From: Planctomycetota bacterium
GTDB taxonomy: Bacteria > Planctomycetota > Planctomycetia > Pirellulales > UBA1268
Length of the DNA stretch: 64,000 bases
Direction: 5' to 3'
Assembly: GCA_014238855.1 (NCBI GenBank)
Contig: JABAAH010000002.1
Span: forward strand, 1-64,000
Shown in pieces: positions 8,413-17,728 of the stretch (positions are counted from its first letter, which is position 1; the number at the start of each line of letters is the position of its first letter). The notes under the pieces are model-generated. The model searched no databases and was not told the origin of the DNA. It saw only the letters and a list, made by a program, of their open reading frames with translations. The translations under genes were made by a program, and so were the position numbers.

Positions 8413-10011
8413 TTATTTGAATTTTCTTTGCCTTTTCCTGTTTTTTGCTGATGGACTTGGGATTTCTGGCACAGTCAAACCGTCATCTGGCTGATCCCAG
8501 AGGCGGTAAGGGTCGTCCAGTCGTCGCATTTCTGCAAGCAGAAGCTGCTCCATCTTGGCACGTATTGCAGCATGCGTTTGCTCATCAGCCAGATTCTTCT
8601 GATTGGGATGCGGTGTCACGCCAGTGAGTGCTGTGACGGCCACATGATGATGGTCCACAAGTAGTTCATGTGGATTGTCCGCAAGATGAAAGAGTTGTGT
8701 TTCCTGAACGCCATCTTCTTTAGATTCATATTTGATCAGCTTCCAGTCTCCACTTCGTACGGATCGAATACCTGGCTTTGTACCACCACAATACACACCG
8801 TAGAGAACGTCTCGAACCGTGTTAGATTTTCCTTCCAGAACAGAGCGAAAGCTAATTCCTTCGTTTGTTTCTGGAGCGTCAATACCCGTGAGGTCACACA
8901 GTGTCGCAAGGACATCAAACAGGTAGACATTTCCTTGGACGCGTGATCCAGCTTTGATGCCGGGGCCTCTGACAATGAGAGGAATCCGCCATGTGTGCTC
9001 GTACAGGTTCTGTTTTCCCTGAAGGCCATGTCGGCCAATCGCCATGCCATGGTCAGCCGTATAGAAGATGTAGGTGTTGTCAAGTTCTCCCATAGACTCG
9101 AGTCTCTCGAGGACGCATCCAATCTGAATGTCGATGTTTTCGCTACAGGCGTATTCACGTCCTAGTTCATTGCGGATTGTGTGTTCATCACGATTCTTCC
9201 AGACACCACTGACACCAACCTCATCCCGCACATTCATGTGGGTGTTGTCAAAAGGATGAGCCGGAAGGTAATTCAGCGGTAGATGTGGGTGCTTCGGGTT
9301 GGCAGGGGGAAGCGTGTCCTGGTCCGTATGATTTACTGCACCATATTTCGACAGAAGTTCTGGTCGTCCGTCGCGCGTATCATGGGGATGCGAAAAGCCA
9401 AAGTAAATTAGGAATGGGTTGGAGTCTTTTGAGTCTTCACGATTCTGGAGGTATTGCAAAACCTGCTTGGTGTGCCAAGGACTGCCTTTCTCATCACTTG
9501 CACCGCGACGTGTTGCATCATGCCGTACTGTAAAGAGCTCGTTGGCAGCCGCAAAACTATTCCCATTTTTGCAAGTCCGCATGGTGTTGTACCCAGCTTG
9601 ATTAAAAACAGCAGGAAGTGTGTGCTGTGGAAGATCTGGTGGAACAAGGTGAGAGTTGGTCACGTGCGGGTTATTCAGTCGTCCGGGCTTGTCTGGGATA
9701 TGCCAGAGAGTTCGGCCGGACATGATCATGTGTCGCGAAGGAGTGCAGACACCACCAACCCAAGCCCCCATATGATATGCCGAGTCAAAGACCATGCCTT
9801 CAGCAGCAAGTTGGTTGATGATTGGTGTGTCGAGAATCGATGATGGATTATATATCTGCAAGTCAAACGGAGACTGATCATCAACAACGATAAATAAAAT
9901 GTTTGGCCTTGCAGGCGGTGCAGAAAATACATGTGAGCTCATGCATGAAATAAGAGAAAAGAGCATGGATAAAAATATCAGCAAAAACTTGTTCAAATGA
10001 ATAGCGGTCAT
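8413..10011 (-). CDS. Secreted sulfatase (choline/iduronate-sulfatase-like) with CTPSR motif
   Basis: The 532-aa product begins with a hydrophobic signal sequence (about residues 8-30). It has the conserved NILFIVVDDQSPFDL metal-binding strand and the formylglycine motif CTPSR (C89-R93) followed by MSGRTLW. Later conserved segments include FLIYFGFSHPHDTRDG, DNTYIFYTADHGMAIGRHGLQGKQNLYEHTWRIPL (metal-binding D and H residues) and a C-terminal WKLIKYES stretch. This arrangement is closer to the choline-sulfatase/iduronate-2-sulfatase branch than to arylsulfatase A. The C-terminus is strongly basic (KNRKRQRKFK), a feature shared with other sulfatases in the window. It converges on the sulfatase at 6747-8312; pxpA lies 89 bp upstream on the same strand. 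Confidence 0.92.
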   Translation of the reverse strand: MTAIHLNKFLLIFLSMLFSLISCMSSHVFSAPPARPNILFIVVDDQSPFDLQIYNPSSILDTPIINQLAAEGMVFDSAYHMGAWVGGVCTPSRHMIMSGRTLWHIPDKPGRLNNPHVTNSHLVPPDLPQHTLPAVFNQAGYNTMRTCKNGNSFAAANELFTVRHDATRRGASDEKGSPWHTKQVLQYLQNREDSKDSNPFLIYFGFSHPHDTRDGRPELLSKYGAVNHTDQDTLPPANPKHPHLPLNYLPAHPFDNTHMNVRDEVGVSGVWKNRDEHTIRNELGREYACSENIDIQIGCVLERLESMGELDNTYIFYTADHGMAIGRHGLQGKQNLYEHTWRIPLIVRGPGIKAGSRVQGNVYLFDVLATLCDLTGIDAPETNEGISFRSVLEGKSNTVRDVLYGVYCGGTKPGIRSVRSGDWKLIKYESKEDGVQETQLFHLADNPHELLVDHHHVAVTALTGVTPHPNQKNLADEQTHAAIRAKMEQLLLAEMRRLDDPYRLWDQPDDGLTVPEIPSPSAKNRKRQRKFK

Positions 10012-10100
10012 GGTGAAATCCCAAAAAAGAAAAGTTCTGCAAAGACTCTTGTTTACTGTAACGGAGTCAGGGCTGTGTGAATGGATAGTCGAGCAGCTAC

Positions 10101-10853
10101 TCAGTGGATCACGGGTGCTTTCAGTGCGATTCCTTCAGTCGTAAGCATATCGCGAATAGCATAAAGAAACGAAACGGGTGTTGGCCCATCGCCATGAATA
10201 CACAGGGTGTGTGCGTCCATTGGTATGTACGCGTTTGATGTTGCCCGTATTGATTTCTTGATCACTATGTCATGAGCCTGTGCAGCAGCATCATCTTTAT
10301 CAGTGATAACGGCGTTGCCGTGTTGTCTGCCTACGAGCGTTCCTGATTCGGTATAACGGCGGTCAGCGAAAGCCTCAAAGGCGACAGTAATCCCCTCTTC
10401 TTGGGCAATCCTCGAGAGCTGGCTGTCTCCTTCGGCATAGAGTAAAAGATGTGGCCAATCAGTTTTGAGGATACGGCTTACTGCAGCGGCCAATGCTTCA
10501 TCGCTTCCAACCTGATGGTACAGAGCACCATGAAGCTTGACATGATGCAGGTCATCACCAGCCTCCGCTGCGATTGCCTTTACCTGAGACGCAACCAACT
10601 CTGCAGCTGCTGCTGGACTTATCGGAAGCGCTCGCCGACCAAAGTGTTCAGGGTCAGCATGACCAGGATGACTTCCGATGGCCGTTGCGTGACAACGGGC
10701 AAGGCTTATCGTCTCTTGAATTGATTGGATATCTCCCGCATGACCGCCGCAGGCAATGTTGGCGGAAGTGATGAGTGGCATGATCATTTCGTCATGCTGT
10801 CCACCTTCACCGAGGTCACAATTCAGATCTATAGTACAAGGGCGTTGATTCAT
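10101..10853 (-). CDS. pxpA: 5-oxoprolinase subunit PxpA (LamB/YcsF family)
   Basis: The 250-aa product shows the signatures of the LamB/YcsF family: IDLNCDLGEG at the N-terminus, TSANIACGGHAGD (about 30-42), IGSHPGHADPEHFGRR (about 56-71), VKLHGALYH (about 104-112), EAFADRRYTESGTLVGR and the C-terminal ICIHGD-type segment (LCIHGDGPTP). With PxpB and PxpC it forms the ATP-dependent 5-oxoprolinase that opens the pyroglutamate (5-oxoproline) ring to glutamate in the cytoplasm. Its start codon overlaps the stop of the pxpBC fusion by 4 bases, so the two are translationally coupled. Confidence 0.93.
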   Translation of the reverse strand: MNQRPCTIDLNCDLGEGGQHDEMIMPLITSANIACGGHAGDIQSIQETISLARCHATAIGSHPGHADPEHFGRRALPISPAAAAELVASQVKAIAAEAGDDLHHVKLHGALYHQVGSDEALAAAVSRILKTDWPHLLLYAEGDSQLSRIAQEEGITVAFEAFADRRYTESGTLVGRQHGNAVITDKDDAAAQAHDIVIKKSIRATSNAYIPMDAHTLCIHGDGPTPVSFLYAIRDMLTTEGIALKAPVIH

Positions 10854-12538
10854 GAAGTCTTCTCAGCGGGGCCGAGTTTTGAACCAATGCCACGCTGTAC
10901 GGTTGCAAGCAAGTCGTGTTGTGAACGGAGCAATCGATGGGCTTCTGCGAGGTTTGTCTCGGTAAAACATACGCTGTCGCCTGGTCGGAGTTGTGCTGCA
11001 CGTGGTAGGTCGGCACTGATCACATGTCCGAGTACTGGGTAGCCACCAATTGTTTGAGCATCACAAAGAAGAATGATCGGATTTCCATCGGGAGGAAGTT
11101 GTACAGTGCCGGGAAGTACAGCTCGAGAAGTCATGGTGGGCGGTGCTTGTGGTAGTGTTCCACATAGACGAATACCCATGCGGTCACTCTGTGCTGTTAC
11201 GCTGAATGGTGTGTCGGGTATAGGAAGACGTCGAGTTGAACCGAGAAATTCTGGCAAAATTCTCAGCGTGCATGGATTGCTTGGAAAGGCAATAAGTTCA
11301 TTGTGAACGCTCCAGGTGAATGATGTAGGTGCGACCAACGGCTTCCCGATAGACAGCTGATCACCAGCCCTGAGGGGCCTTCCGCCGAAGCCACCGAATG
11401 TTGCGGGAAGGTACGTGCTCGAGCTATTCAGGACCGGCGGCACGCAGACGCCTCCAGCAACTGCGAGATAGCCACGACACCCTCTTGATGCATGTCCAAT
11501 CTCAATTATGTCACCACGGTTGATGTGAATCGGTCGAAGCGACGGGATGGAGTCATGCTCTGTTCCTACAACTGCAATGACTGTATCGGCTTCAAATCGC
11601 AGGGAAGGCCCAAGTAAGGTGTATTCAAGAACAGCTGCATGATCTGGATTACCAACAATACTATTTGCAAGAATTGCTGAGACTCGATCGGCTGCCCCGC
11701 TGTATGGAACGCCGGAGGAACGAAATCCGCTACGGCCAAGATCCTGAACAGTGGTCATCATTCCCGGCTCAAGGACTGAAATGTTTTTTGTTGTTCCACA
11801 CTTGTGTGTCGTAGCAAGTGATTGATCGGGGGGCGTGTTGACACGTTTTGTTTTATGAAAACGAACATTGTCACCAGGCTGCAAGAGAGCGGGAGAAGAA
11901 CTGTTTTGGTCAAAGAATTTCATGTCGGTTTGTCCGATGAGATGCCAACCGCCAGGTGTAGGAAAGGGATATACTCCAGTTTGGCTGCCTCCAATTCCAA
12001 CTGATCCGGCAGGAACCTGACGGCGAGGTGTCGAGAGGCGTGGCGTTTCAAGTTTTTTTGGAAGTCCTGCCAGGTAGGGAAAGCCCGGCACAAAACCGAT
12101 TGCTGTGACGAGGTATTTTGGTTTTGTGTGAAGATCAATAAGAGTTCTCGCATTTATTCCATGATGGCGGCATACCGTGTCAAGATCAGCACCGGTATCA
12201 TTTCCATAGCAGACGGGCACTTCATAAAGCGAGCCGGCAGTCACTGGAGAGTGTTGCTGCGTCACCGCTTTTTTTACGCTTGCTACGAAGGTGTCAACGC
12301 AATGAATAACCAACGGATCATAAATAACCGTGATACGATCAGGTGATACCACGACATCACAGATTCCAGGAAGTGACGTCGTGCGAAGATTGCTGGCGAT
12401 AGATGAGAGGGTTTGCACACGTTCTGTAAGGCTTGCCTGCCTCTGAGAAAGCGAACAAATGATCGCCGTATCACCCATCAATTGGGTTGCAATCTCGCTG
12501 CTGGTGCGAGTTACTGGTTTGTCATCAATGGAATCCAT
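10850..12538 (-). CDS. pxpBC: Fused 5-oxoprolinase subunits B and C (PxpB-PxpC, KipI-KipA fusion)
   Basis: The 562-aa protein joins two domains that are separate in Escherichia coli. About residues 15-235 are PxpB/KipI-like, with the family segments VPVCYG, ATTHAEVI-like IDLHTKPKYLVTAIGFVPGFPYLAGLP, TPRRQVPAGSVGIGGSQTGVYP and GGWHLIGQT. About 250-545 are PxpC/KipA-like, beginning with the SVLEPGMMTTVQDLGRSGFRSSGVPYSGA signature region and containing GGVCVPPVLNSSSTYL, FGGFGGRPLRAGDQL, RMGIRLCG and DAQTIGGYPVLG. The complex hydrolyses 5-oxoproline to glutamate using ATP. It lies only 39 bp downstream of the FtsK/EccC-like ATPase gene on the same strand, so it may share that transcript, and it is coupled to pxpA. 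Confidence 0.93.
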   Translation of the reverse strand: MDSIDDKPVTRTSSEIATQLMGDTAIICSLSQRQASLTERVQTLSSIASNLRTTSLPGICDVVVSPDRITVIYDPLVIHCVDTFVASVKKAVTQQHSPVTAGSLYEVPVCYGNDTGADLDTVCRHHGINARTLIDLHTKPKYLVTAIGFVPGFPYLAGLPKKLETPRLSTPRRQVPAGSVGIGGSQTGVYPFPTPGGWHLIGQTDMKFFDQNSSSPALLQPGDNVRFHKTKRVNTPPDQSLATTHKCGTTKNISVLEPGMMTTVQDLGRSGFRSSGVPYSGAADRVSAILANSIVGNPDHAAVLEYTLLGPSLRFEADTVIAVVGTEHDSIPSLRPIHINRGDIIEIGHASRGCRGYLAVAGGVCVPPVLNSSSTYLPATFGGFGGRPLRAGDQLSIGKPLVAPTSFTWSVHNELIAFPSNPCTLRILPEFLGSTRRLPIPDTPFSVTAQSDRMGIRLCGTLPQAPPTMTSRAVLPGTVQLPPDGNPIILLCDAQTIGGYPVLGHVISADLPRAAQLRPGDSVCFTETNLAEAHRLLRSQHDLLATVQRGIGSKLGPAEKTS

Positions 12539-12577
12539 GGACCAATCAAACCGGAGAAAATCAGGGTGTGGTACACG

Positions 12578-15500
12578 CTACGTACCGTCGGATTGAGGAG
12601 GTGGGGAATCTTCACTATCGCTGTTGTCTTCAGGTGCATCGTCAAGCATTTTTGTAAAATTAAATTCATTGTCACCAAAGCCATGTTCTAAAGAGAACTT
12701 GTCATTTTCATTTGTTTGCGGTTTTGTAGTTGGCGGCAGGTTTGGTTTGGGGCGTTCGGTTGGAGTGCCTTGTGGCCGTGATCGCAAACGGCTGGACAGA
12801 TCGTTGAGCCATTCATCACTTGGGAATTGGTAGGGCCGAAACTTTTCAAGTGTGCCGGTCTCTTCTTGGACGAAGAGTGCACGCTGTTCTCCGAGTCTTC
12901 CAGCGGCAGGGTTTTCAACAAGTTGGCTGGAGTCTGTTCCACTCATTTGGAAAAGTACTCGTAGTTCGAACTCCTTGAGTGTTCCACGCTCAAATGTACG
13001 TTGAAGATTGGTAAGCGAATCGCACCAGATGACAGCGTGGATACCAACAGTTGGTCCGTCTCGCAGGATCGTGACGAGCTGTTGAGCAGGGGTGGCTTCC
13101 TGTTCACCCGATATCGAAAAGCCAAAGTCATTTTCATTTCGTCGTATTTCACGAAAGCGAGCAAGATCTCTGATGACAACGAATACCGATTCGGCATTAA
13201 GAATCTGTTCGTCTAATCTTCGTTGGACTTCGCCAGCAAGATCACGGAAGGCATCAACAACTCCAAGACGGCCCACAACGTCAATCTCGTGTGGCAAATG
13301 TGCAGTAAGACGGCTCAGCATGGTTTCGGGGTGCTCTTCAGCAATAGCTGGTTCAAAAACAACGAAACGACTTGCCTTTCCAATAGCACCACCCGGATAC
13401 GGATCACTCCCTGCCGCCAGACTTACTGTTGCCATTGATAGAATACTCGTGGCCAGGTCTTCGCGCTGGCCAACAATGAGGAGGTTTGTGCCACCCTGTC
13501 GACGGAATGCAGCAACGGTTGGGTCCTTAATGGCAATTGCATCACCAAGCCAAGCCATTGGGGCAATAGGAGGCTTACCGTCAATAGTTCCTGAATCGAT
13601 GAGTTCTCGAAGAAGGATGTTTGCATCAGGGTCGGCAGCATCATTTCCGTCAAAAACAAGCCGCGGTAATTCTGGTATGTCAGTTCTTGAATCCGCCAAT
13701 TTCCTAAGTTTGCCAAGATACTTTTCACGTCGTTCTTCACCAAGCCAGACCACCTGAAAGGGATGGTTCCCTTCAACCATTCCGTTTGCGTCGTTATAGA
13801 TCGCTTCGCCAGGGCGTGTGAGAAGACGTGCAGCAGTATTGTCTTCACTGAGAATCAGACTGCTATCAGCTTCGTTGCACTGAAGCGCAACTCGTACGGC
13901 CATTTGCCCCATTGTTGCCCTTGGCAGACTATATGAACCACCAAGTGTCTGTGAGCCAAGAAGCACATGCATACCAAAAGCTCTACCTTGACGGACGAGC
14001 CTATCCAAAACCAGAGAGCAATCTTGTGCGAGTTTGTCGTCCTCAACAAACAGCTCTTGAAACTCATCGATAATTAACATGACGCGAGGCATTGCCTCAG
14101 GATGGTCGCTGGCCCTGTAGCCAGCAAGATCCTGCACTGACAATTCACGGAAGAGGTCTCCCCGTCTTTTCAGTTCCCGGTCCAGCTGTTCCAGAACAGA
14201 AAGCCCGAATTCTCGTTCACTCTCTATGGCAATGACTCGGGCATGTGGAAGTTTGTAGTGGTCGTACAGCTTAAATTCGACACCTTTTTTAAAGTCGATA
14301 AGATAGAACTGAATCTCATTTGGGCTGTAGTTGAGAGCAAGGTTTGTGATCAATGCATGCATCATCGTCGACTTGCCGGAGCCAGTCTTTCCGGCAATGA
14401 GTACGTGTTGGCTCGTGCCTTTACCAAGCCGCATTGATTGTGTCTTCTTCGCACCGGCTGGGCCCAATGGTACGTTAATTTCCTTAGCTGTATCACCAGT
14501 CCACCATTGGTCTTCAGGCGGAGCTACCCGATCAAAAGGTACCTCGACTCGCTTCGCAGCAACTGCGGCTTGGCCAACTCGGTTGATAATTTTTGTGAAG
14601 ATCTTGTCATCTGGTGATATCTCTGGACTGAGTGGCCACTTTGAAAACTCTGGGTCAACCCACGTGAACGTGCCATCTTGTAATGTAATATTTGTGGTGT
14701 TTGATTCGATATCATTGAGTGTGAAGCCAGACGGCAGCGTCTGTGATATATCGACAGAAACAATTGGAAAGACACCACACCGGGCACCGGAACTTGCAAT
14801 GCTGGCGAGTCGGCGGGCAGCTGTCTCGGTAAAGTTTGCTGGGAAATTGGCAACGACAACAAAACGGTATGGTTCTGGTACCTCTGCCTCGGCGTTGTAG
14901 TCACCAATTGTTCGGTATTCATTCCGAAGATATTTTTGAATCACCATTTCCATTTGTTCGGTGATTAATTCAAGTTGTTTGTCGATCTGCCCAGGTTCTG
15001 TCCAAATGCGACTCGAGACTAGTAACTCATCGTGATCGGCAAGGTGCATAAATCCAGCAAACTGTTTGCCAAGACCAAGTGGGTCGATGATCGTAAATCG
15101 ACTCTGTCCAGGTGGAAGGCCGGAGGCAATACGAAGCATTACCGCCTGAAGAAGGTTGGATGCACCCTCTTTTTCTTCTGGTGGTGATTTGATGAGAAGA
15201 GCAGCTTGAGTGGGGCATGGAATGAAAGCGGGTTGCGTCCATTCCTGAGACCCAAAAGAATTGAGAGAAGCGTGTTGAGATACTCCACCTTCGATTGAAC
15301 CCATAGATAGGTTAAGATGACCAAACCGGATTCCTGGAGGGGTTGTCTCGGGAAGCAATGCTGAACCATCCGATAAATCAGACCAGGCTGGAAAAGCCTT
15401 GGCGTCAATGAGATTTGCCTCGGAAAAAATATTCTCTGCGTGTTCTTTGGTTGATTTCCATCTGTCAACCATTTTCTGCCACTGGCTATCTTTTGTTTCT

Positions 15501-16822
15501 CCTAGTAATTTATGTTTTTCACCTGATTCGGCTTTGATGGCATCAATTTTCTCCCGGCCTTTTGCTTCAACAGCTTTCATCTTCGGCGGATAGGTCTCGT
15601 CGAGAACAGCAAGGCCTCGCAATTTTTTTTCTTCAATCGTTCTGCAGCCAGCCTGATATTTTTCCTGAAGTGTGGCGACGGCGGCATCTTTTTTTGAAAT
15701 CGCAGAAGCTGATCCTACTGCCCGTCCGCCATGTTGTTTTTCCATGTTACGATCATGTCGTTTTTCTAGTTTTTCTTGATCACGTTCGAGTTTATTTTGG
15801 ATAACAACGAGGCATCCTTCGTAGCAATCGCTTAATAGCTGTCTCTTTTGTGAAAAGTCGATCACCATCTGTTCCAGTTGCGTGCGGGCTTGTTTCCTTT
15901 TCACTGACCGCCAAAGTAGGCTTCCTCCAAGCGTAATCAGAAGGGTTATAATTGCTGCAGTGGCAGCTAGTACAACAAGAGGAAGCTCTGAATCACCCAT
16001 ACGAAGCGGGACGGCAACGCCAGCAGCCACGAGAAGTGAAAGGACGCAGGGGATTATGAGAATGAGAGCAGTAATTCCATCAGCAAAAGCCCAGTATGCA
16101 CTGGGTAAATTTTTTATAGCCTTTGCGTCGTTCTGAATCTCACTGATGAGGTTTTTAAAGTGTTCTAAGAGTTCTTTGCCCTGAGGCAAAGAAGAAGTGT
16201 TGTGTTCTGTATGTGAAGAGTTCTCGGATGGTTCGTCTTCAAGAGTGTCTCTCTGCACGTTCTGGAGCAGTGAAGAAGCTGTACTGACTCTCCACTTGAT
16301 GAGTTTGTCTTGAAGCTTCTTGAGATCGCCGTCAGTGTGTTCAATGGTCTGGGCAAGTGATTCAATAAGCCGTGAGGTTTTTTTTTCAGCATCTTCTTTC
16401 TGCTGTGCGAGTGACTCTCCTGCAGAAAGGGATTCGAATTCCAGGTCATCAGTTTTTTCTTTTTCGACGTCTTCCCATTCTCGGAGAATCTGTGATTCTC
16501 GCTCTTTCCGTTGATTATCGAGTGCTTCTTGCTGTGTTGCTACTTGTCCTTCAAGGCGCTCCTTGTCCTTCTCGAAATCAGCATTCAGCGAAGTGATCTG
16601 AGTCTGGCAGCGTTTTTGTATGCTTAAAATTTTTGATTCTGATTCAGTATTGAGTTGAGTTGTCTCTTCTTGAAACTTCAACCCAATTTTTTTTTCAAGT
16701 TCTGACCGGAGAGTCGCTTCTTTTCGCAATTTCGTGATCTGCTCTCGAAGAAGGTCACGGTCGTAGGACGAGTGATCACCTGTATGCTGCGGATGTTGTT
16801 TTGGGTTATCAGAAGTTGGCAT
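12578..16822 (-). CDS. EccC/FtsK-SpoIIIE-like three-module ATPase with coiled coils and two membrane helices
   Basis: The 1414-aa product has this order: N-terminal charged coiled coil (about 20-180), two transmembrane helices (about 246-275 and 280-304), a second coiled coil (about 305-460), then three FtsK/SpoIIIE-like modules. The first (about 495-745) lacks a P-loop. The second is intact, with Walker A GKTGSGKST (811-819), the LIDFKKGVEF strand, and Walker B VMLIIDEF (914-921) followed by SQTLGG. The third (about 1090-1340) has a degenerate P-loop (LLIVGQREDLATS). Tandem modules of which not all are catalytic are characteristic of the type VII secretion motor EccC; the coiled-coil/two-helix N-terminus differs from actinobacterial EccC. 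It is preceded on the same strand by two WXG100-like genes and a coiled-coil gene, so its role is probably export of those small helical proteins. A chromosome-partitioning FtsK role is unlikely because there is no C-terminal gamma domain. Confidence 0.85.
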   Translation of the reverse strand: MPTSDNPKQHPQHTGDHSSYDRDLLREQITKLRKEATLRSELEKKIGLKFQEETTQLNTESESKILSIQKRCQTQITSLNADFEKDKERLEGQVATQQEALDNQRKERESQILREWEDVEKEKTDDLEFESLSAGESLAQQKEDAEKKTSRLIESLAQTIEHTDGDLKKLQDKLIKWRVSTASSLLQNVQRDTLEDEPSENSSHTEHNTSSLPQGKELLEHFKNLISEIQNDAKAIKNLPSAYWAFADGITALILIIPCVLSLLVAAGVAVPLRMGDSELPLVVLAATAAIITLLITLGGSLLWRSVKRKQARTQLEQMVIDFSQKRQLLSDCYEGCLVVIQNKLERDQEKLEKRHDRNMEKQHGGRAVGSASAISKKDAAVATLQEKYQAGCRTIEEKKLRGLAVLDETYPPKMKAVEAKGREKIDAIKAESGEKHKLLGETKDSQWQKMVDRWKSTKEHAENIFSEANLIDAKAFPAWSDLSDGSALLPETTPPGIRFGHLNLSMGSIEGGVSQHASLNSFGSQEWTQPAFIPCPTQAALLIKSPPEEKEGASNLLQAVMLRIASGLPPGQSRFTIIDPLGLGKQFAGFMHLADHDELLVSSRIWTEPGQIDKQLELITEQMEMVIQKYLRNEYRTIGDYNAEAEVPEPYRFVVVANFPANFTETAARRLASIASSGARCGVFPIVSVDISQTLPSGFTLNDIESNTTNITLQDGTFTWVDPEFSKWPLSPEISPDDKIFTKIINRVGQAAVAAKRVEVPFDRVAPPEDQWWTGDTAKEINVPLGPAGAKKTQSMRLGKGTSQHVLIAGKTGSGKSTMMHALITNLALNYSPNEIQFYLIDFKKGVEFKLYDHYKLPHARVIAIESEREFGLSVLEQLDRELKRRGDLFRELSVQDLAGYRASDHPEAMPRVMLIIDEFQELFVEDDKLAQDCSLVLDRLVRQGRAFGMHVLLGSQTLGGSYSLPRATMGQMAVRVALQCNEADSSLILSEDNTAARLLTRPGEAIYNDANGMVEGNHPFQVVWLGEERREKYLGKLRKLADSRTDIPELPRLVFDGNDAADPDANILLRELIDSGTIDGKPPIAPMAWLGDAIAIKDPTVAAFRRQGGTNLLIVGQREDLATSILSMATVSLAAGSDPYPGGAIGKASRFVVFEPAIAEEHPETMLSRLTAHLPHEIDVVGRLGVVDAFRDLAGEVQRRLDEQILNAESVFVVIRDLARFREIRRNENDFGFSISGEQEATPAQQLVTILRDGPTVGIHAVIWCDSLTNLQRTFERGTLKEFELRVLFQMSGTDSSQLVENPAAGRLGEQRALFVQEETGTLEKFRPYQFPSDEWLNDLSSRLRSRPQGTPTERPKPNLPPTTKPQTNENDKFSLEHGFGDNEFNFTKMLDDAPEDNSDSEDSPPPQSDGT

Positions 16823-16873
16823 TTTAAGAAGACTGTTGGGTCGTAGTGTTGTTTTTGGGAATGTATAAAATGA

Positions 16874-17110
16874 TTAATAAACAACGTCATCGTTGACATC
16901 TCGTGATGCCCGGTCAAGCACCTCAGCGAGTCTACCGACCGCCTCAAGCGTTTGCTTGACGTCAGGTGTGAGAGGAACAATGCACTCTTCATGAAAGCGT
17001 CGGGCGGTCGCATCGTCCCATGTGTCAGATGTGAGTTCCCACTTGAGTCCGAGTTGTTTTAGTGACAATGCTAACTTTGCTGCGCCACTTGCCAGGTCAC
17101 ATGTTTTCAC
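16874..17110 (-). CDS. Small WXG100-like helical protein
   Basis: The 78-aa product begins at a GTG codon that overlaps the stop of the preceding gene (GTGA). It has about the right size for half of a WXG100 hairpin pair, with a tryptophan at the expected central turn: TWDDATARRFHEE (W31-x-D33) between two amphipathic helices. The exact WXG tripeptide is not present; W-x-D is found instead, as in the 90-aa protein at 17729. It sits directly upstream of the EccC-like ATPase, the arrangement expected for an ESX-type substrate or chaperone. Membership of the WXG100 superfamily is inference from size, tryptophan position and context. Confidence 0.6.
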   Translation of the reverse strand: MKTCDLASGAAKLALSLKQLGLKWELTSDTWDDATARRFHEECIVPLTPDVKQTLEAVGRLAEVLDRASRDVNDDVVY

Positions 17111-17700
17111 GGATCGGTACCTTCTTCCGGAGTTGGCTCAGTATCACGAGCATCGGTTTGGCGAGCAACGGAGTTCTGAGAGTTTGAGTCACCCGAAGTA
17201 CTTGTGCCACGTGGGCCAGCAACCGTCTGGTAATTCTCAAGTGCAGTGAGCATTTGCTCAATACGAGCTATCGCTCGAGGACAGTCGACGTCGATGACTT
17301 CTCTAAACCTGACAAGTCGGACACATGTTTCTCTATATTGCTGAAGAACGACGGGAGTCCAACGTTTTACCAGTTCGAGTTTCTCTTCGGTCTTTTGGAG
17401 TCTTTTCCGTGCTTTTTCAAGATTCTTTTTTTCTTCAGCACACGATGGTGCATTATCACCAACTTTTTTATACGCGCGGCAGTGTTCGAGGTCTTTGATT
17501 GCTTGGTTTACCCCATCAGCGGCTCGTCGCATCTCTGCCTTCCAATAGGCTGCTCGGTCGACTGTGATCCAATCAATTCCACGCTGTCCCTCGATCTCTA
17601 TGTCTGCAAGTGCTTGACTCGAGGCGTGTGCATAGGAAATTAGCGCAAGCTTAACGAGGCTTAGCGTATCGATTGACTTAATGTCGGCCTGTGTTGACAT
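17107..17700 (-). CDS. Coiled-coil protein of the type VII-like locus
   Basis: The 197-aa product has no signal peptide or membrane segment. Residues about 10-150 are predicted helical by their heptad-like charge pattern, with a lysine/glutamate-rich central part (EKKNLEKARKRLQKTEEKLELVKRW). The last 45 residues are low-complexity and polar (Gly, Ser, Thr, Asn, Glu, Pro). It lies between two WXG100-like genes and overlaps the next gene by 4 bases. Two cysteines (HCRAY and APSCAEE, about residues 93 and 105) are in the middle of the helical region. A substrate, chaperone or LXG-like partner of the EccC-like ATPase is possible; no family is recognised. Confidence 0.7.
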   Translation of the reverse strand: MSTQADIKSIDTLSLVKLALISYAHASSQALADIEIEGQRGIDWITVDRAAYWKAEMRRAADGVNQAIKDLEHCRAYKKVGDNAPSCAEEKKNLEKARKRLQKTEEKLELVKRWTPVVLQQYRETCVRLVRFREVIDVDCPRAIARIEQMLTALENYQTVAGPRGTSTSGDSNSQNSVARQTDARDTEPTPEEGTDP

Positions 17701-17728
17701 GCGAAGTACTCGCTGTTTGTAGTGCTAC

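Noticed and set aside
13092-13757. 221-codon plus-strand open frame inside the EccC-like ATPase gene
   Set aside because: Its composition (Arg/Ser-rich, no recognisable motif) is that of an antisense shadow of the ATPase frame.
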